Of a DNA stretch of 61,250 nucleotides, positions 9,067 to 18,180 are shown piece after piece (the first letter of the stretch is position 1; the number at the start of each line of letters is the position of its first letter). The notes beneath the pieces were generated by a model. It ran no database searches and was not told where the DNA came from. It saw only the letters and a program-made list of their open reading frames with translations. Made by a program: the position numbers and the translations under genes. Source of the DNA: Calothrix sp. CSU_2_0 (GTDB lineage Bacteria > Cyanobacteriota > Cyanobacteriia > Cyanobacteriales > Nostocaceae); assembly GCA_012034595.1 (NCBI GenBank), contig JAAUPE010000022.1:1-61250 (forward strand), given 5' to 3'.

Positions 9067-9888
9067 TTATGGATATACAGTTTCAGCAACTAGAATTGGC
9101 TGATTTCGATATTTTGCTTCCATTTCTCTTTTGACATCAGAATCCCAGTTGAGGTTGTATTGTTGCTCGATTTCACTAGCTATAAATGGACGAACTTCAC
9201 CGACTATAACCACCGTCTGACCTTTGTTGATGGCGACTTTTGGCTCCGATGTCAGCAGAACAGGTAAATTGCGATCGCCAAATAATTTTTGTTGGTGCAA
9301 TGTCATCAGCGTTGGACTAGTAATATCCCCAACTTCACCCGTAACTGCCACAGTCTGACCATAATAGGGTTTTGGACTTTGCGCTATTTGACTTGGTTGG
9401 GGAGCAAGGGCAATATATTGAGCGACAATCACAGGTTTGTTGACATAACCACTATATTGGTCTGCTTGTAAATTCAACTTGTAATCGCGTTCAATTTCGG
9501 CAATCGAAAACTCCCTCACCTCACCTGTCACCTGAATTTCAACATTGCGATCGCTTGGTAAGTTGAATGGCACTCCCGAAGCATTCACAACTAAAACTGG
9601 CTCTTGCTGCGAGAAAAATCCATCTTTGAGCATGAACGAACTCGCACCAATTTGTTCGATTGGTTTACTCCTGAGCGTCACCGTTTTACCCCGGAAACCG
9701 TTTGAGTTCTGCATCAATTCAGTTGCATTAATTGGCTTTAATGGTGAAGATGCACTCGGTTGATTGAAGTTACCGTTTTGGGCAGAAAGCGCCAGAATCA
9801 CTAGAGATACAATTACACCCACATCCCAAATACTCTGAACAGCACTACGTCGTCTGGGTGAGGGTTCTTCTTCAATTTGGTAAGTCAT
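9067..9888 (-). CDS. Membrane-anchored protein with duplicated beta-rich domain
   Basis: The protein has 273 residues: a short cytoplasmic N-terminus (EEEPSPRRRSAVQ), one transmembrane helix (VGVIVSLVILALSAQNG), then two related beta-rich units. Each unit has a GKTV/GQTV start, a PVLV/PVLL strand, a TGEVREF or VGEVRPF motif, then IEIERDYKLN or SEIEQQYNLN, and ends in VIVAQ or ILVAE. This resembles OB-fold-like duplication, but I cannot name a family. It lies 127 bases upstream of cydA on the same strand and might be co-expressed. Function unknown. Confidence 0.7.
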   Translation of the reverse strand: MTYQIEEEPSPRRRSAVQSIWDVGVIVSLVILALSAQNGNFNQPSASSPLKPINATELMQNSNGFRGKTVTLRSKPIEQIGASSFMLKDGFFSQQEPVLVVNASGVPFNLPSDRNVEIQVTGEVREFSIAEIERDYKLNLQADQYSGYVNKPVIVAQYIALAPQPSQIAQSPKPYYGQTVAVTGEVGDITSPTLMTLHQQKLFGDRNLPVLLTSEPKVAINKGQTVVIVGEVRPFIASEIEQQYNLNWDSDVKREMEAKYRNQPILVAETVYP

Positions 9889-11107
9889 AGCCTACATTCT
9901 TCCTATCCAATGTTAGTAAAGTACTGTTGGCGTTCAAAAAGTGACAGCAAACTATAATTAGTTGCTGTTATTTGGTTACGCCATCCCTGGTTAAAGTTGC
10001 CAGATGTCACCCTAAGGGTTAATAAACCCATTTTTTATTTAGGAATAGATACAAGTGATAACAGCGCTATTTCTGGAACAAAAACATAATTGATATCCAA
10101 TGCACCCAATGCGTTTGCGCTGCGATGAAATTAACTCTCACTATTCTGTTGTTATGTAGGGTTACTCTTTGCGTTCTCTTAAAGTTTTGACCGCTCGCAC
10201 CACATAAAAGTTCTCTGCAACAGAGCTAAAGTTTTATTTTTTTAGTCAAAAAATATTAAACTAGACACTAAAACTAGACATTAATTGCCGTAGAAAAGCT
10301 CCTTTTTATTAGCTTAGAGGATGAGATTGCCAATGCCATCTCTCGTCCGAATGTAGGGAACGTCTATCTTAAGTAGGAACATCATACATTTAATTTTGCA
10401 GGAAATTATCTTAAAATACATTTAGATTCTTTACATTGCTCTTAACTTAAATTTAATTACTTTAACGAGAGAAAAATAATTGAAACTTCTGTTAGATTTA
10501 TTGTCGATTATTTGTAAATTATCTAGGTGCAATAGGTACGAATTTCTATAAGTTATGAGATTGCAGTCCTATTTCCAATTGATGAATTTGACTATGGAAA
10601 GATATTATTTCAATAGGGATAAATCTGGTAGCTGTCGTCGAGTTTGAGTAAAAATTACGCAAATTGTACAGGTGTGAATGTTGCGATCGCACTTGTATGA
10701 GTAACTTTAATTCCAGCAAGTATAACAAATACTGCGATCGTATTTACGGTGAAGTGTTTTAACGCAAAAATCCTCAAATTTAAATTTGAGGAGAAATAGA
10801 ACATTAATTAAGGTGCTTACATGAGTGATTCTCGTATTGTTAGGGTTGGGGATACTATCCCCAGCTTTGCCAATCCCTATTTGAAAATCCGCAATACTTC
10901 CATACAAAGATGCGATCGCATAGACAGTAAACCATGACTCAACGCCAAAATTTTCTCCGCAGTAAGAAATGTAAATAGGTATTGCTACCTTAACAATTGC
11001 AACCGATATCATAAACTCAGAGCAAATACTAGCTAGCATATCAATAAGCGATTAAAAATTACTTATCCTAAGAAGGATTACATCTAGAAAATTTATAGTT
11101 AAAAATA
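9889..11107. other. Long AT-rich spacer without a convincing gene
   Basis: These 1.2 kb between the membrane protein and the kinase-like gene hold only short frames with poor composition. HIP1-type octamers occur near 10,683 and 10,911. I see no tRNA, no repeat family shared with the rest of the window, and no conserved motif. Confidence 0.5.
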
Positions 11108-12238
11108 ATGCTTAAGAATCAGATAGAAATTAGAAAAAAGACATATTTCAACCTTAGTTCACAAATTGCTCAGTTGGATAATGCCCAATTGCGTTTTCTG
11201 TTTGATAGTGAGTTAAGTTTGGGTTGGGGACGAACTCACACCGTGACAATTGGAAAATCTCAGGTGTTTGTCAAACGGATTCCGGTTACGAATATCGAAT
11301 ATAATAACCAGTTCTCTACCAAAAACCTCTATAACCTACCGAATTATTTTAACTACGGTCTCGGTTCTGCTGGTTTAGGGGTTGCTGGTTTGGGAGTTTT
11401 CCGTGAACTTGTGACTCATATCAAGACTACTAACTGGGTATTGGAGGGGGCAATAACCACCTTCCCACTGATGTACCATTATCGAATTATTCCCTTTTCT
11501 GGACAGCGCATAAATGTGGATAAATCCCGTCTCAAGGGCTTTGTCGAATACTGGGGTAATAGTGTGAACGTTGGAAATTATATGTTAGATAGAGCTAATG
11601 CTAATCATGAGTTGGTTTTATTTCTAGAGTACATACCCGACGTTTTAGAAACATGGCTATGGCAGAATCCTAGCAAACTCCAGAAATCTTTGCATGAATT
11701 GTATGCAACGATTAATTTCTTAAGAACTAAGGGAATCATCCACTTCGATGCACATTTTCGCAACATCCTCACCGACGGGGAGCAGATATATTTGACCGAT
11801 TTTGGTTTGGCACTTGACAAGGGTTTTACTTTAACAAAACATGAAGAATGTTTTTTTAAAGAGAATACATTTTACGACTACGGAGAAATTTTGCGGAATC
11901 TCGGACATTTGATTCGAGCATCTTATGATTCATCTTCGGAGAATCATAAACGCAAAATGGTCGAAAAATATGGTATAAAAGCAGGCTTAAAAAATTATCA
12001 ATTGGGAAATATATTGCTTGACAACATTGAGCAGATATATACTGATAGGGACATCAACTTAGATGAATTTTATGTTACTAGCATAGTTAAATACCGCAGC
12101 ATCATTATGCTGATGCGAAACTTCTTTATTGAAATATGGAAAAATAATCAGAAGGACACGAAATTTCCTCATGGAAAGCTACAGTTGCTGCTCGAAGAAA
12201 CAGGCTTTCTTTCTGATGTTGAATCCCAGAGTGAATAG
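11108..12238 (+). CDS. Protein kinase-like phosphotransferase
   Basis: The protein has 376 residues with kinase-fold signatures: a putative catalytic Lys in VFVKRIP, a hinge-like LVLFLEYIP, the catalytic loop IIHFDAHFRNIL (HxDxxxxN), and the metal-binding DFG in YLTDFGLALDKG. The glycine-loop region is unusual, with a triplicated Gly-Leu run (GLGSAGLGVAGLGV) after the putative Lys. The C-terminal third is helical and unassigned. It may be a eukaryotic-type/RIO-like kinase or a small-molecule phosphotransferase. The start ATG gives MLKNQIEIRKK. The gene stands alone. Confidence 0.7.
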   Translation: MLKNQIEIRKKTYFNLSSQIAQLDNAQLRFLFDSELSLGWGRTHTVTIGKSQVFVKRIPVTNIEYNNQFSTKNLYNLPNYFNYGLGSAGLGVAGLGVFRELVTHIKTTNWVLEGAITTFPLMYHYRIIPFSGQRINVDKSRLKGFVEYWGNSVNVGNYMLDRANANHELVLFLEYIPDVLETWLWQNPSKLQKSLHELYATINFLRTKGIIHFDAHFRNILTDGEQIYLTDFGLALDKGFTLTKHEECFFKENTFYDYGEILRNLGHLIRASYDSSSENHKRKMVEKYGIKAGLKNYQLGNILLDNIEQIYTDRDINLDEFYVTSIVKYRSIIMLMRNFFIEIWKNNQKDTKFPHGKLQLLLEETGFLSDVESQSE

Positions 12239-12331
12239 TTACAAATCTATGCAAAGCTGCGTGACTACCAAGTGATGGAATTTATTTGGGTTTGGCGATA
12301 TTGTTTTGAAAGTAAAATCAAGTAATATTTT

Positions 12332-13198
12332 TTATCGATCGCCACGCAACTCATTCAGCATCGATCGAGCATATTCAACCCAATCGGGGAACTCCGGTGA
12401 TAACGAAAACACCCAGACAATCCCATGAATTTTTCGTAGTGTTTGGTATATTTCCAACATTTCCAAATCGGGAATATCACCGTAGGCTTTCCTACCCGCA
12501 TCATCAAGATTAACCAAATCCCAACCAATCGAACCCATGCAAGTATCCTCAAAATCATTCCATAGCAGCCCTTTCGCCGTAGGAATCAAGTTATAAGCAT
12601 GGGCATCACCATGTAATGGTTGTAACGGCACACTTGAATTTTTGAATTGACCAATAGATGTATCGTAAGTTTCTCTCAATAACCGCAAATCCTCGTCACT
12701 CAAAATATTCCCAACCTGTTGCACACGTTCAATTCCCCGTGGAATATCGTTGAATGGTGGTGCAAAAAGCGGCAACTCACCCGGATAATCTTTTAAAACC
12801 GCGTGCAATTCAGCCAGCATTTTTCCCACCGTTTCCGAGTCGGGTATGATATCCGATACCCGTGGAACGTACTGCCAAAAAGTCATAAATAATCCATCAT
12901 GACTGTGTACACCAGACGGTAAAAGGTCGCTAGGTGGCACAACGGGAGTATCTTTTGCTGCCAAAAACTCGGAAACTGCTAGCTCGCGCAACAACCAAGA
13001 TGCAATCGGGTAACGCAATATCGGGGTAAGCGTACTGACACGGACGACAATGGGAGCGGGTTGGAGATGGACGCGCACCGAGTAAGCATCCGCCAGTATC
13101 TTCGGCTCGTCAACGGTTATACCGTGTTTGGCTGCAAAAGCCATCGATGCTGCAATTGCACGGTTTGTAAGGGCTTTACGGTCAAAACTTACGGACAT
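12332..13198 (-). CDS. Aminoglycoside phosphotransferase (APH)-family protein
   Basis: This APH/choline-kinase-like enzyme shows the Brenner motif LQPLHGDAHAYNL and the metal site LLWNDFEDTCMGSIGWDL. An upstream TTG (13234) would add 12 residues; I prefer the ATG at 13198 (MSVSFDRKALTNR), which gives 288 residues. Members phosphorylate small hydroxylated substrates, and the target is not predictable here. An antibiotic-resistance role is not implied by the family. The gene converges with the kinase-like gene at 11.1-12.2 kb. Confidence 0.8.
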   Translation of the reverse strand: MSVSFDRKALTNRAIAASMAFAAKHGITVDEPKILADAYSVRVHLQPAPIVVRVSTLTPILRYPIASWLLRELAVSEFLAAKDTPVVPPSDLLPSGVHSHDGLFMTFWQYVPRVSDIIPDSETVGKMLAELHAVLKDYPGELPLFAPPFNDIPRGIERVQQVGNILSDEDLRLLRETYDTSIGQFKNSSVPLQPLHGDAHAYNLIPTAKGLLWNDFEDTCMGSIGWDLVNLDDAGRKAYGDIPDLEMLEIYQTLRKIHGIVWVFSLSPEFPDWVEYARSMLNELRGDR

Positions 13199-13358
13199 GA
13201 AGGCACACAAAAATATTTCTTTGATGTAATACAAAGTATAATACAGTAGATTACAATTATGGCGATCGCATTAGTGAGATTCATCAACTTTTAAAAATAG
13301 AAGACAGAAATAATCGATTACTAGCAAAAATTTGTGCTAGTCTACCAAAATATCATTG

Positions 13359-13496
13359 CTAGTACAGAACGGCGGAAATAAAGCTACCATACCCTGCGGG
13401 AAGCCGCTCCGCGTCTATAAAATCGCTGAAAAGCTTATAAAATCATCTTTCTTTATGAGTGCCTTTTATCTTTTTACTTTTGCCTTGAGGTACTAG
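13359..13496. mobile_element. MITE-like element, copy 1
   Basis: This 138-bp element is bounded by CTAGTAC (13359-13365) and GTACTAG (13490-13496), perfect 7-bp inverted ends. It is nearly identical to the 133-bp copy at 56918-57050. Differences are one substitution (AAATCGCTG versus AAATGGCTG) and a few bases inserted after CATCTTTCTT. It has no coding capacity. It contains CTGCGGGAAGCCGCTCCGCG, which can form a hairpin. Its right end stops 3 bases before the GTG of the beta-lactamase-like gene, so it may carry or disrupt that gene's promoter. Confidence 0.75.
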
Positions 13497-13499
13497 GAT

Positions 13500-14453
13500 G
13501 TGGGGAGACGAATAATAGTGCTTTTAATATCCCATCTTTTGCAGAAAACTTGTGGAATTACTTTGGCATTTATATCAGTATTCACGGTCGTATTTAGTGC
13601 TGATTGTGAAACGGCATATACTGAAAATATTCCCAAGAGTAAAATCTCTAACAAATCCCGAAATTCGCAAAAAACTGGGATTTTAGCAGCAAATACATTG
13701 AATTTTGCACCTATATTCAAACAACTTGGTGTAGAAGGCTCAATTATTATTTACGATGCCAGTAATAAGAAATTATACGAACATAATTCTTCTCGTAATT
13801 CCAAACCTTTTATACCTGGTTCCACCTTCAAGATTTTTAACACTTTGGTTGCCTTAGAAACGGGTGTAATTCGCGATGAAGTCACCGTTTTAACCTGGGA
13901 TGGGATTAATAAAAATAACGGTGGACTCGAAGTTGCGGCTTGGAATCGAGATACAAATTTGCGTCAAGCTTTCAAAGACTCGACAATTTGGTTTTACCAA
14001 GTTTTAGCCCGAAAAATTGGACGCGATCGCATGAATAAATTTATCAACCAAGTTGGTTACGGGAACCGTCAAATTGGGATGCAAGATAGAATCGATAAGT
14101 TTTGGTTAGAGGGACCATTACAAACTACAGCCAGACAACAAATCGAGTTTTTACAAAAGGTAGATAGCGAAAAATTACCATTTTCCCAACGCAGCTTGAA
14201 GCTACTCAAAGATATTATGATTGTCGAGCAAACCCCCAATTATACATTACGGGGAAAAACTGGATGGGTGACAAGTCAAAATCCCCATCTTGGCTGGTTT
14301 GTTGGATATTTAGAACAGAACGATCGAGTCTACTTTTTCGCCACCAATATCGATATGCCATCCCCGAAAGTCGCAAAATATCGAGTTGAAATTACCCGTC
14401 GCTCTTTGAAACAGTTAGGATTATTGGAAGCCGCAAATCCTTACCCTCAGTAA
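13500..14453 (+). CDS. Class D beta-lactamase-like serine hydrolase
   Basis: The 317-residue frame has OXA-type motifs in order: PGSTFK (nucleophile S108, K111), STI at 161-163 in place of SxV, YGN (187-189), W202 in FWLEGPL, and KTG (253-255) in GKTGWVT, then GWFVGY. A signal-anchor segment (TLAFISVFTVVFSA) follows the GTG start, indicating periplasmic location. Family members hydrolyse beta-lactams or act as related penicillin-recognising enzymes. Whether this protein has such activity is not known. An ATG two bases upstream is in a stopped frame. The start codon directly abuts the MITE-like element. Confidence 0.85.
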   Translation: MGRRIIVLLISHLLQKTCGITLAFISVFTVVFSADCETAYTENIPKSKISNKSRNSQKTGILAANTLNFAPIFKQLGVEGSIIIYDASNKKLYEHNSSRNSKPFIPGSTFKIFNTLVALETGVIRDEVTVLTWDGINKNNGGLEVAAWNRDTNLRQAFKDSTIWFYQVLARKIGRDRMNKFINQVGYGNRQIGMQDRIDKFWLEGPLQTTARQQIEFLQKVDSEKLPFSQRSLKLLKDIMIVEQTPNYTLRGKTGWVTSQNPHLGWFVGYLEQNDRVYFFATNIDMPSPKVAKYRVEITRRSLKQLGLLEAANPYPQ

Positions 14454-14528
14454 TTACTCACTCACCATAACGAGTCAGAGATTCAGGTGGCTTGACAGGT
14501 TCTCGAACAAGATTTATCATTAAACCAT

Positions 14529-14852
14529 ATGGTTGAATCAAATGTTGCCCTCGATCAAATTTTTGGTGCGCTCGCCGACGCAACTCGACGAGACATCCTG
14601 AAGCGGGTATCAATAGCAGAGCATACAATCGGTGAGTTAGCGGCACCCTATGCGATATCCTTGGCAGCGATCGCAAAGCATATCAATGTATTGGAGAAAG
14701 CAGGACTTATTATCAAGCGTCGAAGTGGCAAGGAAAAAGTGGTTCAGATTCAACCGCAAGCGATCGAAGTAGCCTTCTCGTATCTCAGCGAGTATGAAAA
14801 AGTATGGAGCGATCGCTTTGATGCTTTGGAAAAACTACTAGAAGAACGGTAA
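14529..14852 (+). CDS. ArsR-family transcriptional regulator
   Basis: This is a 107-residue winged helix: DQIFGALADATRRDILKRV, then TIGELAAPYAISLAAIAKHINVLEKAGL as the HTH and IIKRRSGKEKVVQI as the wing. It lacks the cysteine and histidine sites of metal sensors. It belongs to the non-metal ArsR subgroup commonly coupled to SRPBCC (AHSA1) proteins. The next gene, 5 bases downstream, is exactly such a protein, so the pair is probably a single operon that may autoregulate. Confidence 0.9.
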   Translation: MVESNVALDQIFGALADATRRDILKRVSIAEHTIGELAAPYAISLAAIAKHINVLEKAGLIIKRRSGKEKVVQIQPQAIEVAFSYLSEYEKVWSDRFDALEKLLEER

Positions 14853-14857
14853 CAAAT

Positions 14858-15349
14858 TTGGAGGATAGGGGTATGGCACGTCTTACAGTAACAGTTCCAG
14901 AAAATTCACAAAATATCTTGGGTCTCGTCACAATTAACGCACCGTTAGAAAAGGTGTTTGAAGCGTATACAAAAGAAGAACTCTTTGCGAGTTGGTGGTG
15001 TCGCGGTAATCCGATGAAGGTATACCACTTTGATTGTAGGGACGGTGGAAGTTGGCACATTGCCGAGCAATCGGAAGACGGTGAAGATTACGAGTTCACT
15101 GGCTGTTTTCACGAAGTTGCCAAGGATGAACGGATCGTGCAGACATTTGAATTCTTGGGGATGCCGGAACGTGGGCATGTCATGCTGGAAAAAGCCGAGT
15201 TTGTAGCCATTGACGAACATACGACAGAGATTCGTACCTATAGTACGGCAATGAATCAAGAAGACCGTGACGGCATGGTTGCAAGTGGCATGGAAAGCGG
15301 ATGGCGGCAGTCTATCGAGGCTCTCGGCAAGCTTTTAGAACAACGATAG
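14858..15349 (+). CDS. SRPBCC/AHSA1-domain protein
   Basis: This 163-residue hydrophobic-cavity protein of the START/Bet v1-like superfamily has ITINAPLEKVFEAYTKEELFASWW near the start (seen in part), DCRDGGSWHI, YEFTGCFHEV, RIVQTFEF, and the C-terminal GMESGWRQSIEALGKLL. The family binds small hydrophobic ligands or acts as an Hsp90-activator homologue. It is translationally close to the ArsR gene (5-base gap). ATG at 14873 (MARLTVTVPEN) is the better start, since an SD-like GGAGGATAGGGG precedes it. The ligand is unknown. Confidence 0.85.
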   Translation: MEDRGMARLTVTVPENSQNILGLVTINAPLEKVFEAYTKEELFASWWCRGNPMKVYHFDCRDGGSWHIAEQSEDGEDYEFTGCFHEVAKDERIVQTFEFLGMPERGHVMLEKAEFVAIDEHTTEIRTYSTAMNQEDRDGMVASGMESGWRQSIEALGKLLEQR

Positions 15350-15409
15350 TTGGACAGTTTGCTAACTACCGAAATTAAATGCGTAATAATCATTGAGTTT
15401 TGCAAAGAT

Positions 15410-16015
15410 ATGGTAAGTCAAGATTGGTTAGTGACAGATGACGGTAAGTGTAAAGCTTGGGAAGAATCGGCGGGTAATCTCGAATTATCGATAGGTCAAT
15501 ATCGGCTCTATCGATTTTTAACGAATCTTGAAGATATTCTGCATAAATTTAAGAGCGATCGCGATCGACTCCAAGCGATTTGTCCCCTAGTGCGGCAATT
15601 ATTGACCAGTTCGGAATGGTTACAAGGTGAATATCTTGAACCCGATCCAGAAACAGGTTGGTCTGTACTCACCCTATATGATGAGCCAGATTTTCCCTTG
15701 ACAGTACAGACAGTCGCATGGTTGCCAGGAAGAGTATCGCCAATTCATAATCATGCTACCTGGGGAGTTGTCGCATTGATTAGTGGAGAAGAAAGAAATA
15801 CATTGTGGAGACGAACTGGTAATAATGGTGGGATTGAAAAAGTTGGAGATATTATTCTAACTCCAGGAGAAATTATTACTTTGATGCCAGATGCAATCCA
15901 TCATGTTGAAGCACTCGGTGAAGAACCGACAATTAGCTTCAACTTGTATGGCGAAACCAACTACGAACAACGCTTTCAATTTGATCCAGTCAGTGGTAGC
16001 GCGAAAAACTTTTGA
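15410..16015 (+). CDS. Cysteine dioxygenase-like cupin protein
   Basis: The protein is about 201 residues from the ATG at 15410 (MVSQDWLVTDDGK). An upstream frame from 15350 adds a poorly conserved leader. The cupin metal motif is clear: SPIHNHATWGVVALISGEE, then GEIITLMPDAIHHVEA with the C-terminal His pair. This is the layout of the CDO type I/AraC-binding-like cupins, iron thiol dioxygenases. The substrate is uncertain. It follows the ArsR/SRPBCC pair on the same strand with 60 bases between, so it may share the operon. Confidence 0.75.
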   Translation: MVSQDWLVTDDGKCKAWEESAGNLELSIGQYRLYRFLTNLEDILHKFKSDRDRLQAICPLVRQLLTSSEWLQGEYLEPDPETGWSVLTLYDEPDFPLTVQTVAWLPGRVSPIHNHATWGVVALISGEERNTLWRRTGNNGGIEKVGDIILTPGEIITLMPDAIHHVEALGEEPTISFNLYGETNYEQRFQFDPVSGSAKNF

Positions 16016-16045
16016 TGTCCTAACCTTGATTTTTACTGCTATATG

Positions 16046-16282
16046 TCAACCTTTTCGAGAACGACTCACGTATTGACCGTGAATATTCACCATATAGGGA
16101 ATTACATAGGTTATACCCGCAGAAATCCAGCGATCGTGATTCATTTGACCTTTGACAAGTGCCGAACCATGATTGATTGCAAAAAGCATAGAACCAGCCA
16201 CAGCAGAGACTTTTAATGCTGTTGGCAGCATATCTTGATTAACAAGACATAAACTAAGAAAAATATAATAGTTATTCCCCAA
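16046..16282 (-). CDS. nrtS: NrtS-like small membrane protein
   Basis: The core SMLFAINHGSALVKG, RWISAGITYVIPYMVN and NIHGQY match the small cyanobacterial nitrate/nitrite transporter family NrtS: two hydrophobic helices and a conserved N-H-G in each half. From the TTG at 16282 it is 78 residues; the ATG at 16231 (MLPTALKVSAV) would give 61. It is a monocistron on the minus strand. NrtS works as a multimer in nitrogen uptake. Naming is by motif recognition only. Confidence 0.65.
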   Translation of the reverse strand: MGNNYYIFLSLCLVNQDMLPTALKVSAVAGSMLFAINHGSALVKGQMNHDRWISAGITYVIPYMVNIHGQYVSRSRKG

Positions 16283-16374
16283 TAAATTTTACTATCCAAA
16301 CTATTTCTGAGAATTTCCATTGCGATCGCTACTATTGCTCTCGCATCTGGTGTGGAAGGTGCAATGTGATTTGT

Positions 16375-17208
16375 TTAAATTTGCGAACTTTGCATCACTA
16401 CAGTTCCCGTAGGACGAGTTACATTTGGGTCTTGTTCTAATGTGACAACTAACCCAGAAAACTGGGGATGGGAAAATTCTTGATACATTTGTTCTGTAAA
16501 TGCTAACTCATAGGAAGCAGTTCCCCAGGAATAGGGTTTAACTTGACCGCAAGGTAACTTTTTGTCAGCCACAATAGTCCACAGTAGGTAAACATTTCCC
16601 GGAGGTGGAGCGGGAAGATTTTGGAACACCATCACTGCTTTTTGTTTTTGGGGATTAATAACTATACTTCCCGAAGCATTATCTGGAATGTTATTTTTAG
16701 AATTGACTGCTTCAAAGGTAAATAGACGAGTTTGGGAATTTTGCAGGAGATTTTTCACATCTTGAGCTTGTGCAAAATCCTGGCGTAATTTTTGGTTATC
16801 GGTGGTGACAACACTCAAACTTTGCCGCAATCTATAATTATCAACACCCAAAACTACCACAAATAATGCGGCAATACTACCAGCAATTTTTGTCCATCTT
16901 GGAGATTTTTTCGGTATGGTTAAATTATTCTGTTGCTGAATTGGAATATCATTTATATTGGATTGTTGAGTTGTCATTACTTCGGCTTGCGAGATAATTT
17001 TACCTAACAAATCAGCAGGTGGTTCCACTTCGATAAAACCATCTACAATCTGTCGCAAAACTTCCTGCAAATCCTCAATTTCAGCAATCAATTCCGGATG
17101 TTCATCAAGCAATAGCCGAAATTCCTCAGCTTCTTCTGGGGAAAGGTCATCTACCACAAATCCCGCAGCTAAATTTTTTATATATTCAGAATCAAAAGAT
17201 TTATTCAT
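16375..17208 (-). CDS. Anti-sigma factor, RskA-like
   Basis: This is a 277-residue membrane protein. Its N-terminal cytoplasmic anti-sigma domain (LAAGFVVDDLSPEEAEEFR, then LIAEIEDLQEVLRQIVDG) is followed by one transmembrane helix (KIAGSIAALFVVVLGVDNY). The extracytoplasmic RskA C-terminal domain shows GSIVINPQ, AVMVFQNLPAPPPGNVYLLW and FSGLVVTLE. It overlaps the sigma gene by 8 bases (17201-17208), so the two are translationally coupled. It likely sequesters the ECF sigma until an envelope signal triggers release. Confidence 0.88.
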   Translation of the reverse strand: MNKSFDSEYIKNLAAGFVVDDLSPEEAEEFRLLLDEHPELIAEIEDLQEVLRQIVDGFIEVEPPADLLGKIISQAEVMTTQQSNINDIPIQQQNNLTIPKKSPRWTKIAGSIAALFVVVLGVDNYRLRQSLSVVTTDNQKLRQDFAQAQDVKNLLQNSQTRLFTFEAVNSKNNIPDNASGSIVINPQKQKAVMVFQNLPAPPPGNVYLLWTIVADKKLPCGQVKPYSWGTASYELAFTEQMYQEFSHPQFSGLVVTLEQDPNVTRPTGTVVMQSSQI

Positions 17209-17803
17209 AAATTAATATATCTGCATCAAGTAAAATCCGTTTGAGTTTTAATAATCCTTGACGGGTGTTAGTTTTAACTGTACCCAGGGGAATATCCAGT
17301 TGTTTGGCTATTTCCGATTGACTCAATCCCTGGTTATAAGCTAGTTCGATGACCTGACGTTGCTTTTCTGGGAGTTTAGAAAGAGCATGATTAACTCGTT
17401 GCGATCGCTCTGCATTACTTACCTGTTCGGTGGGTGTTGGTTGCGGTGTTATCTCATTGCTCATAGTTCCTACTTTTTCCACAAGTTTGAGTTGTCTGGT
17501 ACGAGCGCGAATTTTGTCGATGGCACGCGATCGCGTTATCGTGATTAAATACCGAACAAAAAAGCGACAATCGGGATTAGTAGATGCTTTTCGCCATAAT
17601 GTCAAAAATATTTCCTGGGTTAAATCCTCTGCTTCCTGGGGATTAGCTAAAATTTTTAGTGCGAATCCATACACCAAACGACCGTGACGCTGGAATAAAA
17701 TACTTAAAGCCGCAGAATCGCCATTTTTCAGCGCCACAAACAAAGCTTCATCTGTCACATTGGTAGGCACTATTAAGTTTGACTGGGGTTGTTTAGGCTC
17801 CAT
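17201..17803 (-). CDS. ECF-type RNA polymerase sigma factor
   Basis: The 200-residue protein has sigma-70 region 2 (LFQRHGRLVYGFALKILAN, EAEDLTQEIFLTLWRK) and region 4 (LSKLPEKQRQVIELAYNQG, LSQSEIAKQLDIPLGTVKT). It is the SigK/RpoE-like ECF class found next to RskA anti-sigma factors, and the start codon of that partner lies inside this gene's end. ATG (MEPKQPQSN) is at 17803. Its regulon cannot be read from the window. Confidence 0.92.
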   Translation of the reverse strand: MEPKQPQSNLIVPTNVTDEALFVALKNGDSAALSILFQRHGRLVYGFALKILANPQEAEDLTQEIFLTLWRKASTNPDCRFFVRYLITITRSRAIDKIRARTRQLKLVEKVGTMSNEITPQPTPTEQVSNAERSQRVNHALSKLPEKQRQVIELAYNQGLSQSEIAKQLDIPLGTVKTNTRQGLLKLKRILLDADILIYE

Positions 17804-18165
17804 GCGATTTTTAACTCATGTCTAAATCAATACAGTCGTAAGTTAAGCATATTTTTTCTGTCATCACCTCGCTCCACAACGCACACAGAGATATTTGTGT
17901 TTAGAAAACCGTCTATCGTCTATATAGTATGACGACTAAAGAAAGCGATCGGATTTAGTGTTAGATGGCGATATTTGATTTTAAAGAAACTTAATAATTA
18001 ATTGGGATATTTGGATGGACGTGGGACACATTCGTCAACGTTTCCTTTGCTAATTCAAGAACAGCGATCGCTACTGTAAATCTGTAAATTAATGACTTTC
18101 CAGATGCCGAGAAAGTTTAGATGCCCCATTCCAGTAGTCCAGTAGTCCAGTAGGATGTGTTAGCG
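17804..18165. other. Spacer upstream of the sigma gene
   Basis: This stretch is AT-rich with HIP1-related sites and a triple CCAGTAGTC repeat at about 18131-18151. The REP palindrome at 18154-18180 closes it. No gene is seen. The sigma/anti-sigma operon promoter is expected upstream of 17803, but I cannot place it. Confidence 0.5.
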
Positions 18166-18180
18166 TCAGCGTAACGCATC
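18154..18180. repeat. REP palindrome overlapping transposase 3' end
   Basis: GATGTGTTA and TAACGCATC form an inverted pair with one G:T, around GCGTCAGCG. Read on the minus strand, this palindrome encodes the last residues (DALR) and the TGA stop of the REP-type transposase gene. Confidence 0.75.

Noticed and set aside
10546-11039. Two minus-strand frames (60 and 110 codons) in the spacer
   Set aside because: Overlapping, with no domain, no SD and mixed composition; they look like chance frames in AT-rich DNA.
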